Position numbers and translations under genes: made by a program
The notes under the pieces: model-generated
What the model was told of the DNA's origin: nothing
Seen by the model: only the letters and a program-made list of their open reading frames with translations
Database searches by the model: none
In this document: in pieces, positions 25,489 through 32,788 of the stretch
How positions within the stretch are numbered: the first letter of the stretch is position 1
Layout of the letters: the number at the start of each line of letters is the position of its first letter
Assembly (NCBI GenBank): GCA_029219245.1
Contig: JAQXTA010000033.1
Span: forward strand, 1 to 33,032
Length of the DNA: 33,032 nucleotides
From: Lachnospiraceae bacterium
Lineage (GTDB): Bacteria > Bacillota > Clostridia > Lachnospirales > Lachnospiraceae
Direction: 5' to 3'

Positions 25489-26820
25489 ATGTCAGGTTTA
25501 ACCCATAAAAATGATGTTTCACAAAAAAACAAAAAGGAAATCTGGTATAAACTGGATTTATCTGCGATTGTCTATCCCACCTTGCAACGAAAAGACTTTT
25601 CCTCCGTTTATCGCTTATCCGTCGTACTGAAGGAAGAAATCAAACCGGATATTCTGCAAGAGGCACTGGATATGACACTGCAGCGTTTCCCAACCTATAA
25701 AGTTGCTATCCGGAAAGGGATGTTCTGGCGCTATCTGGAGCCGAATAACCGCCCCGGTCCTTTTGTGGCTCCCGATATCAAAAATCCATGTATGCCTATG
25801 CCATTTAAGGCAAATAACCGGTATCTTCTGCGTGTTTATTACTATGGCAAACGGATTTCACTAGAAGCCCATCACTGCTTAGGAGACGGTACCGGCGGCA
25901 TGTGTGTACTACAGACCTTGACGGCCGTATATCTAAATCTTTTGGGACATCCGATCACACCATCCGGTTTTGTACTGGATATCAACGAAACGCCACATCC
26001 GGAGGAAATGGAAGATGCCTATATGCGCTATGCCAATGCCAAAGTACGTCCACCCCGCCCCGGCGAAAAAACCTATCGTGTTCGGGGCACGAAAGAACCT
26101 TTTTATACGTTGAATATTATCGATGGCATTATGTCTGCCAGAGCAGTTGCGGCAGTTGCCAGTAAATACAACGCTACCATAACCGAATATCTGAATGCGG
26201 TTCTGCTATATGCACTATTACAAAAACAGGAGGCTGATTGTCCCTTCCGGAAACATCCGGTAAAAATTGCGATGCCGGTTAATTTACGAAGATTTTTTCC
26301 TTCGCGCACCCTGCGCAATTTTATTACCATGGTCTATCCCTCCATTGATCCTCGTCTGGGTGACTATACTTTTGAGGAAATTGTAATACAGGTACATCAT
26401 TATATGCATTATTATATAAACGAAAAATTCCTGCGAGGTGATATCACCACAAATGCCGCCACGCAGCGCAATCCAATCATTCGCATCGTCCCGCTTTTTA
26501 TCAAGGACTTTGTTGTACGCACCTTCTATACGAAGGTACAGGATAAAAATTCTTCTGCCGGACTTACCAATATGGGTGCCTTAAAAGTTCCGGAAGAAAT
26601 GAAACCTTTCATAGAACGTTTCGACATCTATATGGGACAACCTTTTTCATCCCGGACAAACTGTGCCATCATCAGTTTTGAAGACATCCTGACCATAAAC
26701 TTTGCCAGCAGCATCGTGGAAACGGATGTGGAACGCTATTTTTTCTGCAAACTGGTGGAAGATGGCATCGTCGTAAACATTGAAAGCAACCGTAATACCG
26801 ATGAAGGAAAACAAATTTAG
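25489..26820 (+). CDS. Condensation-fold acyltransferase (alcohol acetyltransferase-like)
   Basis: A 443-residue protein with the HHxxxDG catalytic motif (HHCLGDG, His128-Gly134) of the chloramphenicol acetyltransferase/condensation superfamily and the second signature NxxxxVYPS-like LRNFITMVYP. Without carrier or adenylation domains nearby it is most like alcohol acetyltransferases or wax-ester type enzymes that join an acyl-CoA to an alcohol. A C-terminal segment (SSRTNCAIISFEDILTINFASS) fits the closing strands of the fold. It is followed 25 bases later by a membrane protein gene, probably cotranscribed. The true acyl acceptor is unknown. Confidence 0.8.
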   Translation: MSGLTHKNDVSQKNKKEIWYKLDLSAIVYPTLQRKDFSSVYRLSVVLKEEIKPDILQEALDMTLQRFPTYKVAIRKGMFWRYLEPNNRPGPFVAPDIKNPCMPMPFKANNRYLLRVYYYGKRISLEAHHCLGDGTGGMCVLQTLTAVYLNLLGHPITPSGFVLDINETPHPEEMEDAYMRYANAKVRPPRPGEKTYRVRGTKEPFYTLNIIDGIMSARAVAAVASKYNATITEYLNAVLLYALLQKQEADCPFRKHPVKIAMPVNLRRFFPSRTLRNFITMVYPSIDPRLGDYTFEEIVIQVHHYMHYYINEKFLRGDITTNAATQRNPIIRIVPLFIKDFVVRTFYTKVQDKNSSAGLTNMGALKVPEEMKPFIERFDIYMGQPFSSRTNCAIISFEDILTINFASSIVETDVERYFFCKLVEDGIVVNIESNRNTDEGKQI

Positions 26821-26845
26821 AAACAGTAGAAAGGAATTTTTGCTT

Positions 26846-27553
26846 ATGTCTTATTGTGTTAATTGTGGAGTAAAACTGGATGCTTCTTTAAAGCACTGTC
26901 CCTTATGCCAGACACCGGTCATCAATCCGAATATCGTATCATCCGTTTCTGAAACGCCTTCTCCCTATCCGTCTTCCAAAGGGCAGGTAGAGGTCGTAAA
27001 ACGAAAAGATTTGGGCATTCTTCTGACAGTTGTATTATCGACTACCAGTCTGACATGCTTTTTATTAAATCTGCTTGTTTTTCAAGGCTCTCTATGGTCT
27101 TTCCTTGTCATCGGCATCTGCATCTGCCTGTTCTTCTTTGCCTTTCCAGCAGTCATCTATACCAAAACACCGATTTATCTTTCCCTGCTCGCAGACGGTG
27201 CTGCGGTAGCCGTATACCTTTACCTGATTACTTTCCTGACTGCTTCTTCCCGTTGGTTCTGGCAGATAGGTCTGCCCATTGTTATAACCGTTGTGGTTTT
27301 AGTAGAGCTTTTTACTCTGCTTGCACGTAAATTCTCATTTACCTTCCTGACCGGCTCCCTTTATCTTTTTGTGGAAATACCCTTACTTTGCATCGCCATA
27401 GAATTGTTTATATGCCATTTTACAGGCAGCCCCTATCATATCACATGGTCTGCCGTTGTTTTAACCGTATGCGTTATTATTGATATTACTTTAATTACAA
27501 TATTAACAAAAAAACGCCTGCGCAACGAAGTACGCAGACGTTTCTATTTTTGA
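26846..27553 (+). CDS. Zinc-ribbon membrane protein (DUF6320-like)
   Basis: A 235-residue protein beginning with a treble-clef zinc ribbon (Cys4, Cys7, Cys18, Cys21) followed by a Pro/Ser linker and six hydrophobic segments. The last few residues are basic. I take ATG 26846 because the Cys-rich start then matches zinc-ribbon proteins and AAAGGA lies about ten bases ahead. A frame starting earlier would run into the acyltransferase gene. I recall Clostridial DUF6320 proteins with this form beside acyltransferases of this kind, but no function is known. Its 3' end forms the terminator shared with the convergent lipoprotein gene. Confidence 0.75.
   Translation: MSYCVNCGVKLDASLKHCPLCQTPVINPNIVSSVSETPSPYPSSKGQVEVVKRKDLGILLTVVLSTTSLTCFLLNLLVFQGSLWSFLVIGICICLFFFAFPAVIYTKTPIYLSLLADGAAVAVYLYLITFLTASSRWFWQIGLPIVITVVVLVELFTLLARKFSFTFLTGSLYLFVEIPLLCIAIELFICHFTGSPYHITWSAVVLTVCVIIDITLITILTKKRLRNEVRRRFYF
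27512..27543. terminator. Bidirectional terminator overlapping the end of the zinc-ribbon gene
   Basis: AAACG-C-CTGCG pairs with CGCAG-A-CGTTT, followed by TTTCTATTTTT on the plus strand and by TTTTTTT on the minus strand. The stem is inside the last codons of the rightward gene. Confidence 0.8.
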
Positions 27554-27586
27554 TTTTCATGCATCCCTTATGTGGCGGCTCATTTT

Positions 27587-28297
27587 TTATTCTTCTGTTA
27601 CGGTACCTTCCTCTTTCATCTGCTCTACACTACCAAAGGAAATCGGACTTTCATAGCTTGCATGACTTGTCTTGAGTGCCTCACCATCTACCAGAAGAAT
27701 GATTTCATCTGCATCATATGCCTCTAAAAAAGTATCCACAACTGATGCAATAATAATTTTCTCACCTTCCGGTGTCATTGTTTTCAAATATTCCCGAAAA
27801 GCACCGGACAAATCAAGCTGCAGTTTTTTCCTTCCATCCTCTTCTGTTTCTTCCAGAGAATTTACTTTTGTATCCAATGATACGATATTATGTCTGACCA
27901 ATGCCGAAAGCAGATTTTCGGCTGTAATCTGCTCCATAAATACTTCCTCTGTATTTAATGCAGTAGAAGCTCCATTTCCATAATATATTGTAGCTTTTAC
28001 TCCCGGTACGCTTTCTTCTGTAATATTTTCTTCTATGTTCTCTTCTTCTGCCGTATCCGGTTGCTCCGTCTTTTCCTGCACCGTATTTCCTGCAACGGTC
28101 TCATTCTCCACACCGTCTTCTTCGGTTTCTTCCTCTTCCAATAGATACTTAAGTGAATCCACCAGCAATTCTTCCGAGGACGTTTCCGGTACAACTACTG
28201 TTTCTACAGTAGCGTCTTCTCCTGCTGCATTGCTGCATGCGGCTAACGCCGCCATGGTAATGACAGTCAGCAATACCATCCATGTTCTCTTTTTCAT
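27587..28297 (-). CDS. GerMN-domain lipoprotein
   Basis: A 236-residue lipoprotein. The signal peptide ends at lipobox ALAAC (Cys21), then an acidic Glu/Thr linker runs to about residue 100. The rest resembles a GerMN (Germane, PF10646) domain, with NLLSALVRH, KLQLDLSGAFREY and a final strand-helix part. GerMN domains occur in the germination protein GerM and in sporulation-related surface proteins, but their ligand is unknown. ATG 28297 is favoured by GGAGGGAG and by the immediate MKKRTW signal start. An ATG nine codons earlier lacks a ribosome site. It lies on the outer membrane face. Confidence 0.8.
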   Translation of the reverse strand: MKKRTWMVLLTVITMAALAACSNAAGEDATVETVVVPETSSEELLVDSLKYLLEEEETEEDGVENETVAGNTVQEKTEQPDTAEEENIEENITEESVPGVKATIYYGNGASTALNTEEVFMEQITAENLLSALVRHNIVSLDTKVNSLEETEEDGRKKLQLDLSGAFREYLKTMTPEGEKIIIASVVDTFLEAYDADEIILLVDGEALKTSHASYESPISFGSVEQMKEEGTVTEE

Positions 28298-28364
28298 AAT
28301 TCTCCCTCCAAGATAATCTTCCATACAGGAATCTATCTAAATTGGGTTTATTCTATCATACTCA

Positions 28365-29495
28365 TTATGAAAAAGCAAAAGAACTTTTTATATTTTTACC
28401 GGATTTCATAATTTTCTGTATGGAAAAGTCCCTATTAAGAATCAGAATATCTGCCTTTTTACCAGCCTGAAGGCTGCCGAATTCTCCATCTATACCAATG
28501 GCTCTTGCCGGATTTATCGTTGCAGCCCGAATAGCAGATTCTTTTGGAATACCCATTTCCACCGCATGACACATACATTCAAACAAATTCGTCACACTGC
28601 CTGCAATTGTTCCATTTTCCAACAAAGCAAGCTTGCCCTTAACCTCTACCTTCTGACCGCCAAGTGCATAGGAACCATCTTGCATACCCGTTGCCATCAT
28701 ACTGTCACTGATAAGGATTACCCGCTCATCCCCAAACAGCTTAAAGGTACTCCTCACAACACTTGGATGAACATGGATGCCGTCACAAATCAGTTCAACT
28801 GCTACCTCTGTTTCCTCTGCTGCCGCACCAATAACGCCGGGTGCCCTGTGGGAAAAAGGCGGCATGGCATTGTACAAATGGGTAACTTGTAAGATTCCGG
28901 CCTGTATAGCTGCTTTTGCTGTATCATAATCTGCACAGGTGTGCGCAATGGAAAAACGATAACGATTGCTTCCATCTCTGATACATTCCAAAGCACCCTC
29001 TTCTTCCGGTGCAATCGCCACTACCTTAATCAAACCTCCGGACACCTTCTGCAGCTCATCTAGAAGGTCTAAATCCGCTTTTCTGATATATTCCGGATTC
29101 TGAGCACCACGCTTTTCATAAGATACAAAAGGGCCTTCCAGATAAATTCCTTTCATATGCTCCATTTGTGCATCTGCGGCCGTATGACAGATCTGTATCA
29201 GTTTTTCCTTGGATAATGTCATGGTAGCCGGACAGATGGTTGTAATCCCCTTACTTAGTTCATACTCTGAAATCGCCAGAATAGCTTCTTTGGTGCCATC
29301 GCAGAAATCATAGCCGGCACACCCATGAAAATGAATGTCAACCAGTCCCGGTATCACATATTGCTCCGCTTCCTCTTTGCTTAATTCTGCCTCGTTGCAC
29401 CGTTCTACAGACTTGATTATATCCTCCTCTACCGTAAGAATACCCGGCTCAAACCGAAACTGTTCTGTATATATCATTCCTCTTATCTGTTTCAT
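28365..29495 (-). CDS. nagA: N-acetylglucosamine-6-phosphate deacetylase
   Basis: A 376-residue amidohydrolase that removes the acetyl group from GlcNAc-6-phosphate, giving glucosamine-6-phosphate and acetate in amino-sugar use and wall recycling. Visible signatures: DIHFHG (57-62 region), YLEGPFV (metal Glu), IAHTCAD and THLYNAMPP (metal His residues), CDGIHVHP and ISDSMMATG (catalytic Asp). No nagB is present in the window. It stands alone between the lipoprotein gene and tRNA-Leu(CAG). Confidence 0.93.
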   Translation of the reverse strand: MKQIRGMIYTEQFRFEPGILTVEEDIIKSVERCNEAELSKEEAEQYVIPGLVDIHFHGCAGYDFCDGTKEAILAISEYELSKGITTICPATMTLSKEKLIQICHTAADAQMEHMKGIYLEGPFVSYEKRGAQNPEYIRKADLDLLDELQKVSGGLIKVVAIAPEEEGALECIRDGSNRYRFSIAHTCADYDTAKAAIQAGILQVTHLYNAMPPFSHRAPGVIGAAAEETEVAVELICDGIHVHPSVVRSTFKLFGDERVILISDSMMATGMQDGSYALGGQKVEVKGKLALLENGTIAGSVTNLFECMCHAVEMGIPKESAIRAATINPARAIGIDGEFGSLQAGKKADILILNRDFSIQKIMKSGKNIKSSFAFS

Positions 29496-29533
29496 AAAAC
29501 TTTACTTCCTATTGCATTATATAATTGACATTG

Positions 29534-29561
29534 AAAAAGCACCGTCATAAACGGTGCTTTC
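29534..29561 (-). terminator. Terminator after tRNA-Leu(CAG)
   Basis: AAAGCACCGT pairs with ACGGTGCTTT around a short loop on the minus strand, followed by TT. It ends the tRNA transcript. Confidence 0.8.
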
Positions 29562-29576
29562 GACAAAATATATCAG

Positions 29577-29660
29577 TGCAGGAAAAGGGACTTGAACCCT
29601 CATGATATTGCTATCACACGGACCTGAACCGTGCGCGTCTGCCAATTCCGCCATTCCTGC
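29577..29660 (-). tRNA. tRNA-Leu (CAG)
   Basis: An 84-base class II tRNA. The acceptor pairs GCAGGAA with TTCCTGC, the anticodon arm is CACGG-TTCAGGT-CCGTG with anticodon CAG (reads CUG), the long variable arm is TGATAGCAATATCA, and the T-loop is TTCAAGT. CCA is not encoded. It has its own promoter and terminator. Confidence 0.96.
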
Positions 29661-29671
29661 GAACAAATGAT

Positions 29672-29700
29672 ATTTTATCTGTTTTTGTTGTCTGTGTCAA
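29672..29700 (-). promoter_or_regulatory. Promoter of tRNA-Leu(CAG)
   Basis: TTGACA (29695-29700), a 17-base spacer and TAAAAT (29672-29677) lie a few bases upstream of the tRNA. Confidence 0.8.
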
Positions 29701-29751
29701 GCCTATTTTTACATCTTTTTCTACATCTTTAACGTTTCTACTCTTTTTCGT

Positions 29752-30561
29752 CTATTTTCCAATCATTTTATCACTATATAAAATGTGGTTTATCAGCCAA
29801 TCCTTCAGAAATTCTAAAATTTCTTCCAACGTTTCCTGCTGATGTTCGTCAATCTGCTCTAAATCCATCTCTTCCAGCCTAGCTATGAATGCATCATGAG
29901 CTCTTTTTTGTGCCGGCAGACCGGCATATTGAATACTTTCCATATATTTCTCTTCATCCGCAAAGTGAAATTTGGTATAATCCATTAGTTCCTCCAGCAA
30001 ATGTACAATTTCGTCAAATTTATCCGGTATAAAATCATTGACGATTACATCCTGTACTTCTCCGATAATACGGAACAACTCTCTGTGTTCTTCATCAATC
30101 AAATCGATTCCGGTTACAAATTCTTCCGAAAAAGTGATATTTACCTGCTTGCCTTTAGCAATCGTCGACTCCATTTTTCCAATCATTAAATCAGAACCGA
30201 TAATATGTCTGTACAACCACGTCACCAAATATTTTAATAAATCATCCAGAAATTCCTCCTGTTCCGACTGTGCAAGCAAAACATCAGCTTCATGGATTTT
30301 GGCGCAAAACACCTGATGCTGTTTCCTCTGCAATTCCAGCTCCGGATGCCGGATGGTTTCCATATATTCTTCTTCATGCTTAAAATGTTCCTCTGCGTAT
30401 TGCTTTAACTGCTCCAACAAACCACAGATAAGGTCATACTTATCTTCTATATACTCTTTCCCTAACAGTTCCGCAATATCATTAATAATACGGAACAATT
30501 CCCGATGTTCCCTATCAATCATTTCCACACCGATTAAACAGTCATCTGTAAAGTAATACAT
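29752..30561 (-). CDS. Two-domain hemerythrin protein
   Basis: A 269-residue protein made of two tandem hemerythrin domains (about 1-130 and 141-269), each a four-helix bundle for a diiron O2-binding site. In domain 1 the ligands are His19, His59, Glu63, His82, His119 and Asp124. In domain 2 they are His159, His199, Glu203, His222, His259 and Asp264. The canonical HxxxH pair has Gln (78 and 218) in place of the first His in both domains, so the iron site may be altered. The length equals two single-domain bacteriohemerythrins joined by TIAKGKQV. GGAGG lies before the ATG. O2, NO or redox sensing/storage is the family role. The second domain probably arose by duplication. Confidence 0.92.
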   Translation of the reverse strand: MYYFTDDCLIGVEMIDREHRELFRIINDIAELLGKEYIEDKYDLICGLLEQLKQYAEEHFKHEEEYMETIRHPELELQRKQHQVFCAKIHEADVLLAQSEQEEFLDDLLKYLVTWLYRHIIGSDLMIGKMESTIAKGKQVNITFSEEFVTGIDLIDEEHRELFRIIGEVQDVIVNDFIPDKFDEIVHLLEELMDYTKFHFADEEKYMESIQYAGLPAQKRAHDAFIARLEEMDLEQIDEHQQETLEEILEFLKDWLINHILYSDKMIGK

Positions 30562-30626
30562 CTTATATCCTCCGTTCTGACATTTTTACAACTTCCATCG
30601 TCAACGCTACTCATTCTCTTACAGAT

Positions 30627-30656
30627 ATTATATTATTATTGCGAACAGAGAAGCAA
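30627..30656 (-). promoter_or_regulatory. Possible hemerythrin promoter
   Basis: TTGCTT (30651-30656), an 18-base spacer and TATAAT (30627-30632) on the minus strand lie about 65 bases before the ATG, divergent to the tRNA promoter. Confidence 0.5.
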
Positions 30657-30699
30657 CATATATTCCGATAATTTTTCACAATTTTTTTCAAAAAACATA

Positions 30700-30728
30700 T
30701 TGACATTTCCTGCCTACGATAGTAAGAT
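30700..30728 (+). promoter_or_regulatory. Promoter of tRNA-Leu(AAG)
   Basis: TTGACA (30700-30705), a 17-base spacer and TAAGAT (30723-30728) lie 30 bases before the tRNA. Confidence 0.8.
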
Positions 30729-30758
30729 ATTACTTGCGTTGTGAACGAAGACGCGTAA

Positions 30759-30842
30759 GCGGAAGTGTCGGAACTGGCAGACGAGCAAGACTAAGGATCT
30801 TGTGACCGCAAGGTCGTGTGGGTTCAAGTCCCATCTTCCGCA
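30759..30842 (+). tRNA. tRNA-Leu (AAG)
   Basis: An 84-base class II tRNA. The acceptor pairs GCGGAAG with CTTCCGC, the anticodon arm is CAAGA-CTAAGGA-TCTTG with anticodon AAG, the variable arm is TGACCGCAAGGTCGT, and the T-loop is TTCAAGT. A34 should be deaminated to inosine to read CUU/CUC/CUA. Most bacteria read these codons with GAG or UAG leucine tRNAs. Its 3' end is the probable attachment site of the element to the right. CCA is not encoded. Confidence 0.94.
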
Positions 30843-30860
30843 TTATACTTTTTTAGATTT
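30824..30860. other. Probable attachment site (attL/attR) at the tRNA-Leu 3' end
   Basis: The 3' part of the tRNA is followed within 16 bases by the end of a tyrosine recombinase gene that points at it, the classical arrangement for integration in a tRNA gene. The second copy of the repeat is outside the window, so the core cannot be fixed. The position is an inference. Confidence 0.5.
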
Positions 30861-31503
30861 AAGCCTTGAATTTATTGGATTCGGGCTTTTTTCTTTTGCC
30901 AAAATCTATGACATTTTGGTGAGACCTAGGTGAGACCTCGGTCGCTGCGTTGAATAAATTGACTAAATCGTCCATGTCATCCTTTGAAGCGTATGTATAG
31001 TATTTTATGTTTGTCTCGGCGCTATGCCCAAGAAGTTCTGCTCTATCAGCTTCTTTTAGATTAAGCTTGCCTGCAAGAATATTGCTGTTCAGACTCATTC
31101 TAAAAGCGTGGTTATTAGTAATCTCAAAACCTAAGCTTGTGAGCATTCGTCTTAAGCAAGTAATGTACGCATCTGTTTTTATCCATTCACCATTTTCATG
31201 ACAAAAGATAAATTCAGAATATATCTCCTTACTTGATTGAACAGATTTGAGTTCATTCAGCAAATCATTAATGGCTTTAGTCAACGGAAACCTTCTGCCT
31301 CCTTCAGATTCTCCTTTCTCATCTTTTGTCCAATCTGCATAATAATATTCCTTGCCACCTTTACGCTTATTAGAAAGCTGTTGAGAGTGGATGTGAATAT
31401 AATTATCATGTACATCAGACCATTTAAGAGAAGCAAGCTCTCCAGCCCTCATACCTGTTTCGATAGAAAGCAGTATGGCATACCCATTGATAAAGTAGCC
31501 ATT
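30859..31503 (-). CDS. Integrase catalytic domain fragment
   Basis: The C-terminal 214 residues of the integrase. The catalytic set is complete: Arg in ETGMRAGELASLKW, Lys in the beta hairpin (WTKDEKG), HAFR with His and Arg, GHSAETN with His, and the nucleophile Tyr in KYYTYA. In the present orientation an in-frame ATG at 31557, inside the inverted segment, would add 18 unrelated residues. Such a short product would lack the DNA-binding parts and probably be inactive. The gene's 3' end faces tRNA-Leu(AAG) 16 bases away. Confidence 0.85.
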   Translation of the reverse strand, partial: NGYFINGYAILLSIETGMRAGELASLKWSDVHDNYIHIHSQQLSNKRKGGKEYYYADWTKDEKGESEGGRRFPLTKAINDLLNELKSVQSSKEIYSEFIFCHENGEWIKTDAYITCLRRMLTSLGFEITNNHAFRMSLNSNILAGKLNLKEADRAELLGHSAETNIKYYTYASKDDMDDLVNLFNAATEVSPRSHQNVIDFGKRKKPESNKFKA

Positions 31504-31971
31504 ATCTATTACAGACTTTCGGCTCAAAACTATCTTTGAAGATGCTATTGCACACAAAGATAGAACTGAGGCGGTTAATCCTGAAACTCTGTATCACCTC
31601 AGGAAGTCGTATGAACGCTTTATAGACGATTCTATGGGGAGTACAGACATCAGGAAGGTTACTTGTGATTTGCTGTCAGAATACACCTTAAAGAAGCTCC
31701 GAGAGGCTCAAACGACTGATAACCAAGGTGTAACGCATAAGGTCAAGAAAAAGGCTTTTATGGACTATAAGAGCGTCTTAAATCTTATATTCGATTATGC
31801 ATTGAACAAAAATTTAATCACAGTCAGTCCTCTTGCTAAATTTAGAAATAAAGCCTTTCTAAAAGAATGTGATTGTAGTAAGGCAACATCCGAAGAAAAG
31901 ATATTCTCAGAGGATGAACTTGCTACAATTAAACAGACTGTACGCTCTTATATGGCTTGCAAGCGTTATAA
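31502..31971. repeat. Inverted segment bounded by TTAT/ATAA
   Basis: TTAT at 31502-31505 and its inverse ATAA at 31968-31971 are the only shared sequence at the two junctions. Their flanks differ. Exchange at these four bases restores GGT-TTA-TCT-ATT on one side and CGT-TAT-AAT-GGC on the other, both in frame. Confidence 0.85.
31505..31969 (+). CDS. Integrase core-binding (SAM-like) domain, inverted
   Basis: 155 codons on the plus strand without an ordinary start of their own. The product reads as a phage_int_SAM-like N-terminal core-binding domain: TIFEDAIAHKDR…NPETLYHLRKSYERFIDD, then DIRKVTCDLLSEYTLKKL, KAFMDYKSVLNLIFDYALNKNLI, and FSEDELATIKQTVRSYMACKRY. These are exactly the stretch missing between the minus-strand pieces on either side. 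An internal ATG at 31634 could be used but has no clear role. Confidence 0.85.
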
Positions 31972-32280
31972 ACCATATTTTTCCATTAGTTTATCAATTA
32001 CAACTTCCAAAGTTTTTCCATACACCTTGGATTTGTCGGGCATAATGGTCATCCATAACCCTTTTGACTCCTTATATTCTATTTTGCGTGGAGTACCTTC
32101 TTTAGTGACGTGTACCTCGTCAATCAACTCCTTTTTTAATTTTAACTGTTGCTTATTTAACATCTCAATCTGAAATGCGGTATCAGCAACAGTCATTGTA
32201 TCACAAACAGCTAATTTTGCGATACAAGATTTTGCTTGTTCTATTTCTCTAATAGACAATAAAATTGTGTCGACAGACAT
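31966..32280 (-). CDS. Integrase N-terminal fragment
   Basis: 104 codons from ATG 32280 up to a stop at 31966-31968 created by the inversion (YGL then TAA). The sequence is a helical start (SVDTILLSIREIEQAKS) followed by a basic arm-type or AP2-like region (KIEYKESKGLWMTI, KVYGKTLEVVIDKLMEKYG) typical of the N-termini of Firmicute integrases. An earlier in-frame ATG at 32364 has AAGGA before it, so the translated product could be 28 residues longer. The 32280 start matches the family beginning better. Confidence 0.75.
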   Translation of the reverse strand: MSVDTILLSIREIEQAKSCIAKLAVCDTMTVADTAFQIEMLNKQQLKLKKELIDEVHVTKEGTPRKIEYKESKGLWMTIMPDKSKVYGKTLEVVIDKLMEKYGL

Positions 32281-32407
32281 AAAAAAACATACCATTTTCC
32301 CAAAATGATATGTTGATAACAATTCGAATATAATCCACCGAAAAGCATAAGTATCCCATACCATTTGGATTCCTTATTTTTTTCGGATTGGATGTTTTCA
32401 GAGCCAT
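32249..32407 (-). CDS. Doubtful 52-aa frame overlapping the integrase start
   Basis: An ATG frame in another phase runs over the integrase start, beginning MALKTSNPKKIRNPNG. RNPNG-type starts occur at the front of some integrases, so this could be a displaced piece of a related gene, but the rest (CFSVDYIRIVINISF) does not continue the match. The ribosome site is weak. Probably not a gene. Confidence 0.15.
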   Translation of the reverse strand: MALKTSNPKKIRNPNGMGYLCFSVDYIRIVINISFWENGMFFYVCRHNFIVY

Positions 32408-32530
32408 CCGTATGCCTGTCTTCAACTCTCGTCGATTCTATCTCTTATGTCGGCATATCGACATATTTATTATATCAAGCAAATACTATTCTATCAAGAA
32501 ATTATTTTCCATTTCACCTGTTCATCTCAC

Positions 32531-32704
32531 TTACATTGCAATCACTTCTGGTGTGATATACACCTTATTATCCTTCTCATGATAAAATGCTTCACATGAA
32601 GAAGGTGTAAGCTCCTGCTTCTCTTCATCCCAAACGCTGTTAACTTCGATGTCAACTTCATCGTCTAAATCTTGGATGATTGATTTCATATCTTTTACTT
32701 TCAT
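32531..32704 (-). CDS. Small acidic protein, 57 aa, of the mobile element
   Basis: An ATG frame beginning MKVKDMKSIIQDLDDEVDIE and ending PEVIAM has a strong GGGGGAG site ten bases ahead. It is acidic with no Cys cluster or helix-turn-helix, so it is not an obvious excisionase. It lies between the integrase and a terminator, in the same direction. I do not recognise the family. Its small size suits element accessory or anti-defence genes, but this is a guess. Confidence 0.55.
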   Translation of the reverse strand: MKVKDMKSIIQDLDDEVDIEVNSVWDEEKQELTPSSCEAFYHEKDNKVYITPEVIAM

Positions 32705-32731
32705 TGTGTTTAGTCTCCCCCGAAAATTTCA

Positions 32732-32755
32732 AAACGGCTCCCGAAGGAGCCGTTT
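32732..32755 (-). terminator. Terminator between element genes
   Basis: AAACGGCTCC and GGAGCCGTTT pair around a four-base loop, a 10-bp perfect stem. On the minus strand TTTTGAAATTTT follows. It ends the gene at 32789. Confidence 0.7.
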
Positions 32756-32788
32756 GTTGATTGTGTTGATTATTTGGTTTAGTTTTGA

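Larger units (their letters stand above)
30859..32280 (-). pseudogene. Tyrosine recombinase (integrase) split by an internal inversion
   Basis: The whole locus. The N-terminal 104 residues (32280-31969) and the catalytic part (31503-30859) read on the minus strand, while the 155-residue core-binding domain between them (31505-31969) reads on the plus strand. Turning 31502-31971 around gives one uninterrupted frame of about 473 codons ending RKKPESNKFKA, the usual size for Tn916-like and phage-like integrases of Firmicutes. As sequenced, the gene cannot make a full enzyme. It is not otherwise decayed: no other stop or frameshift is seen in the three parts. It may be a switched-off allele and not a true pseudogene. 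Confidence 0.85.

Noticed and set aside
31502..31971. Longer inverted repeats or a known invertase site at the inversion ends
   Set aside because: Beyond TTAT/ATAA the flanks do not match. An apparent GGYTYAWAAC match between 31521-31530 and 31965-31974 would put the joints out of frame and was dropped.
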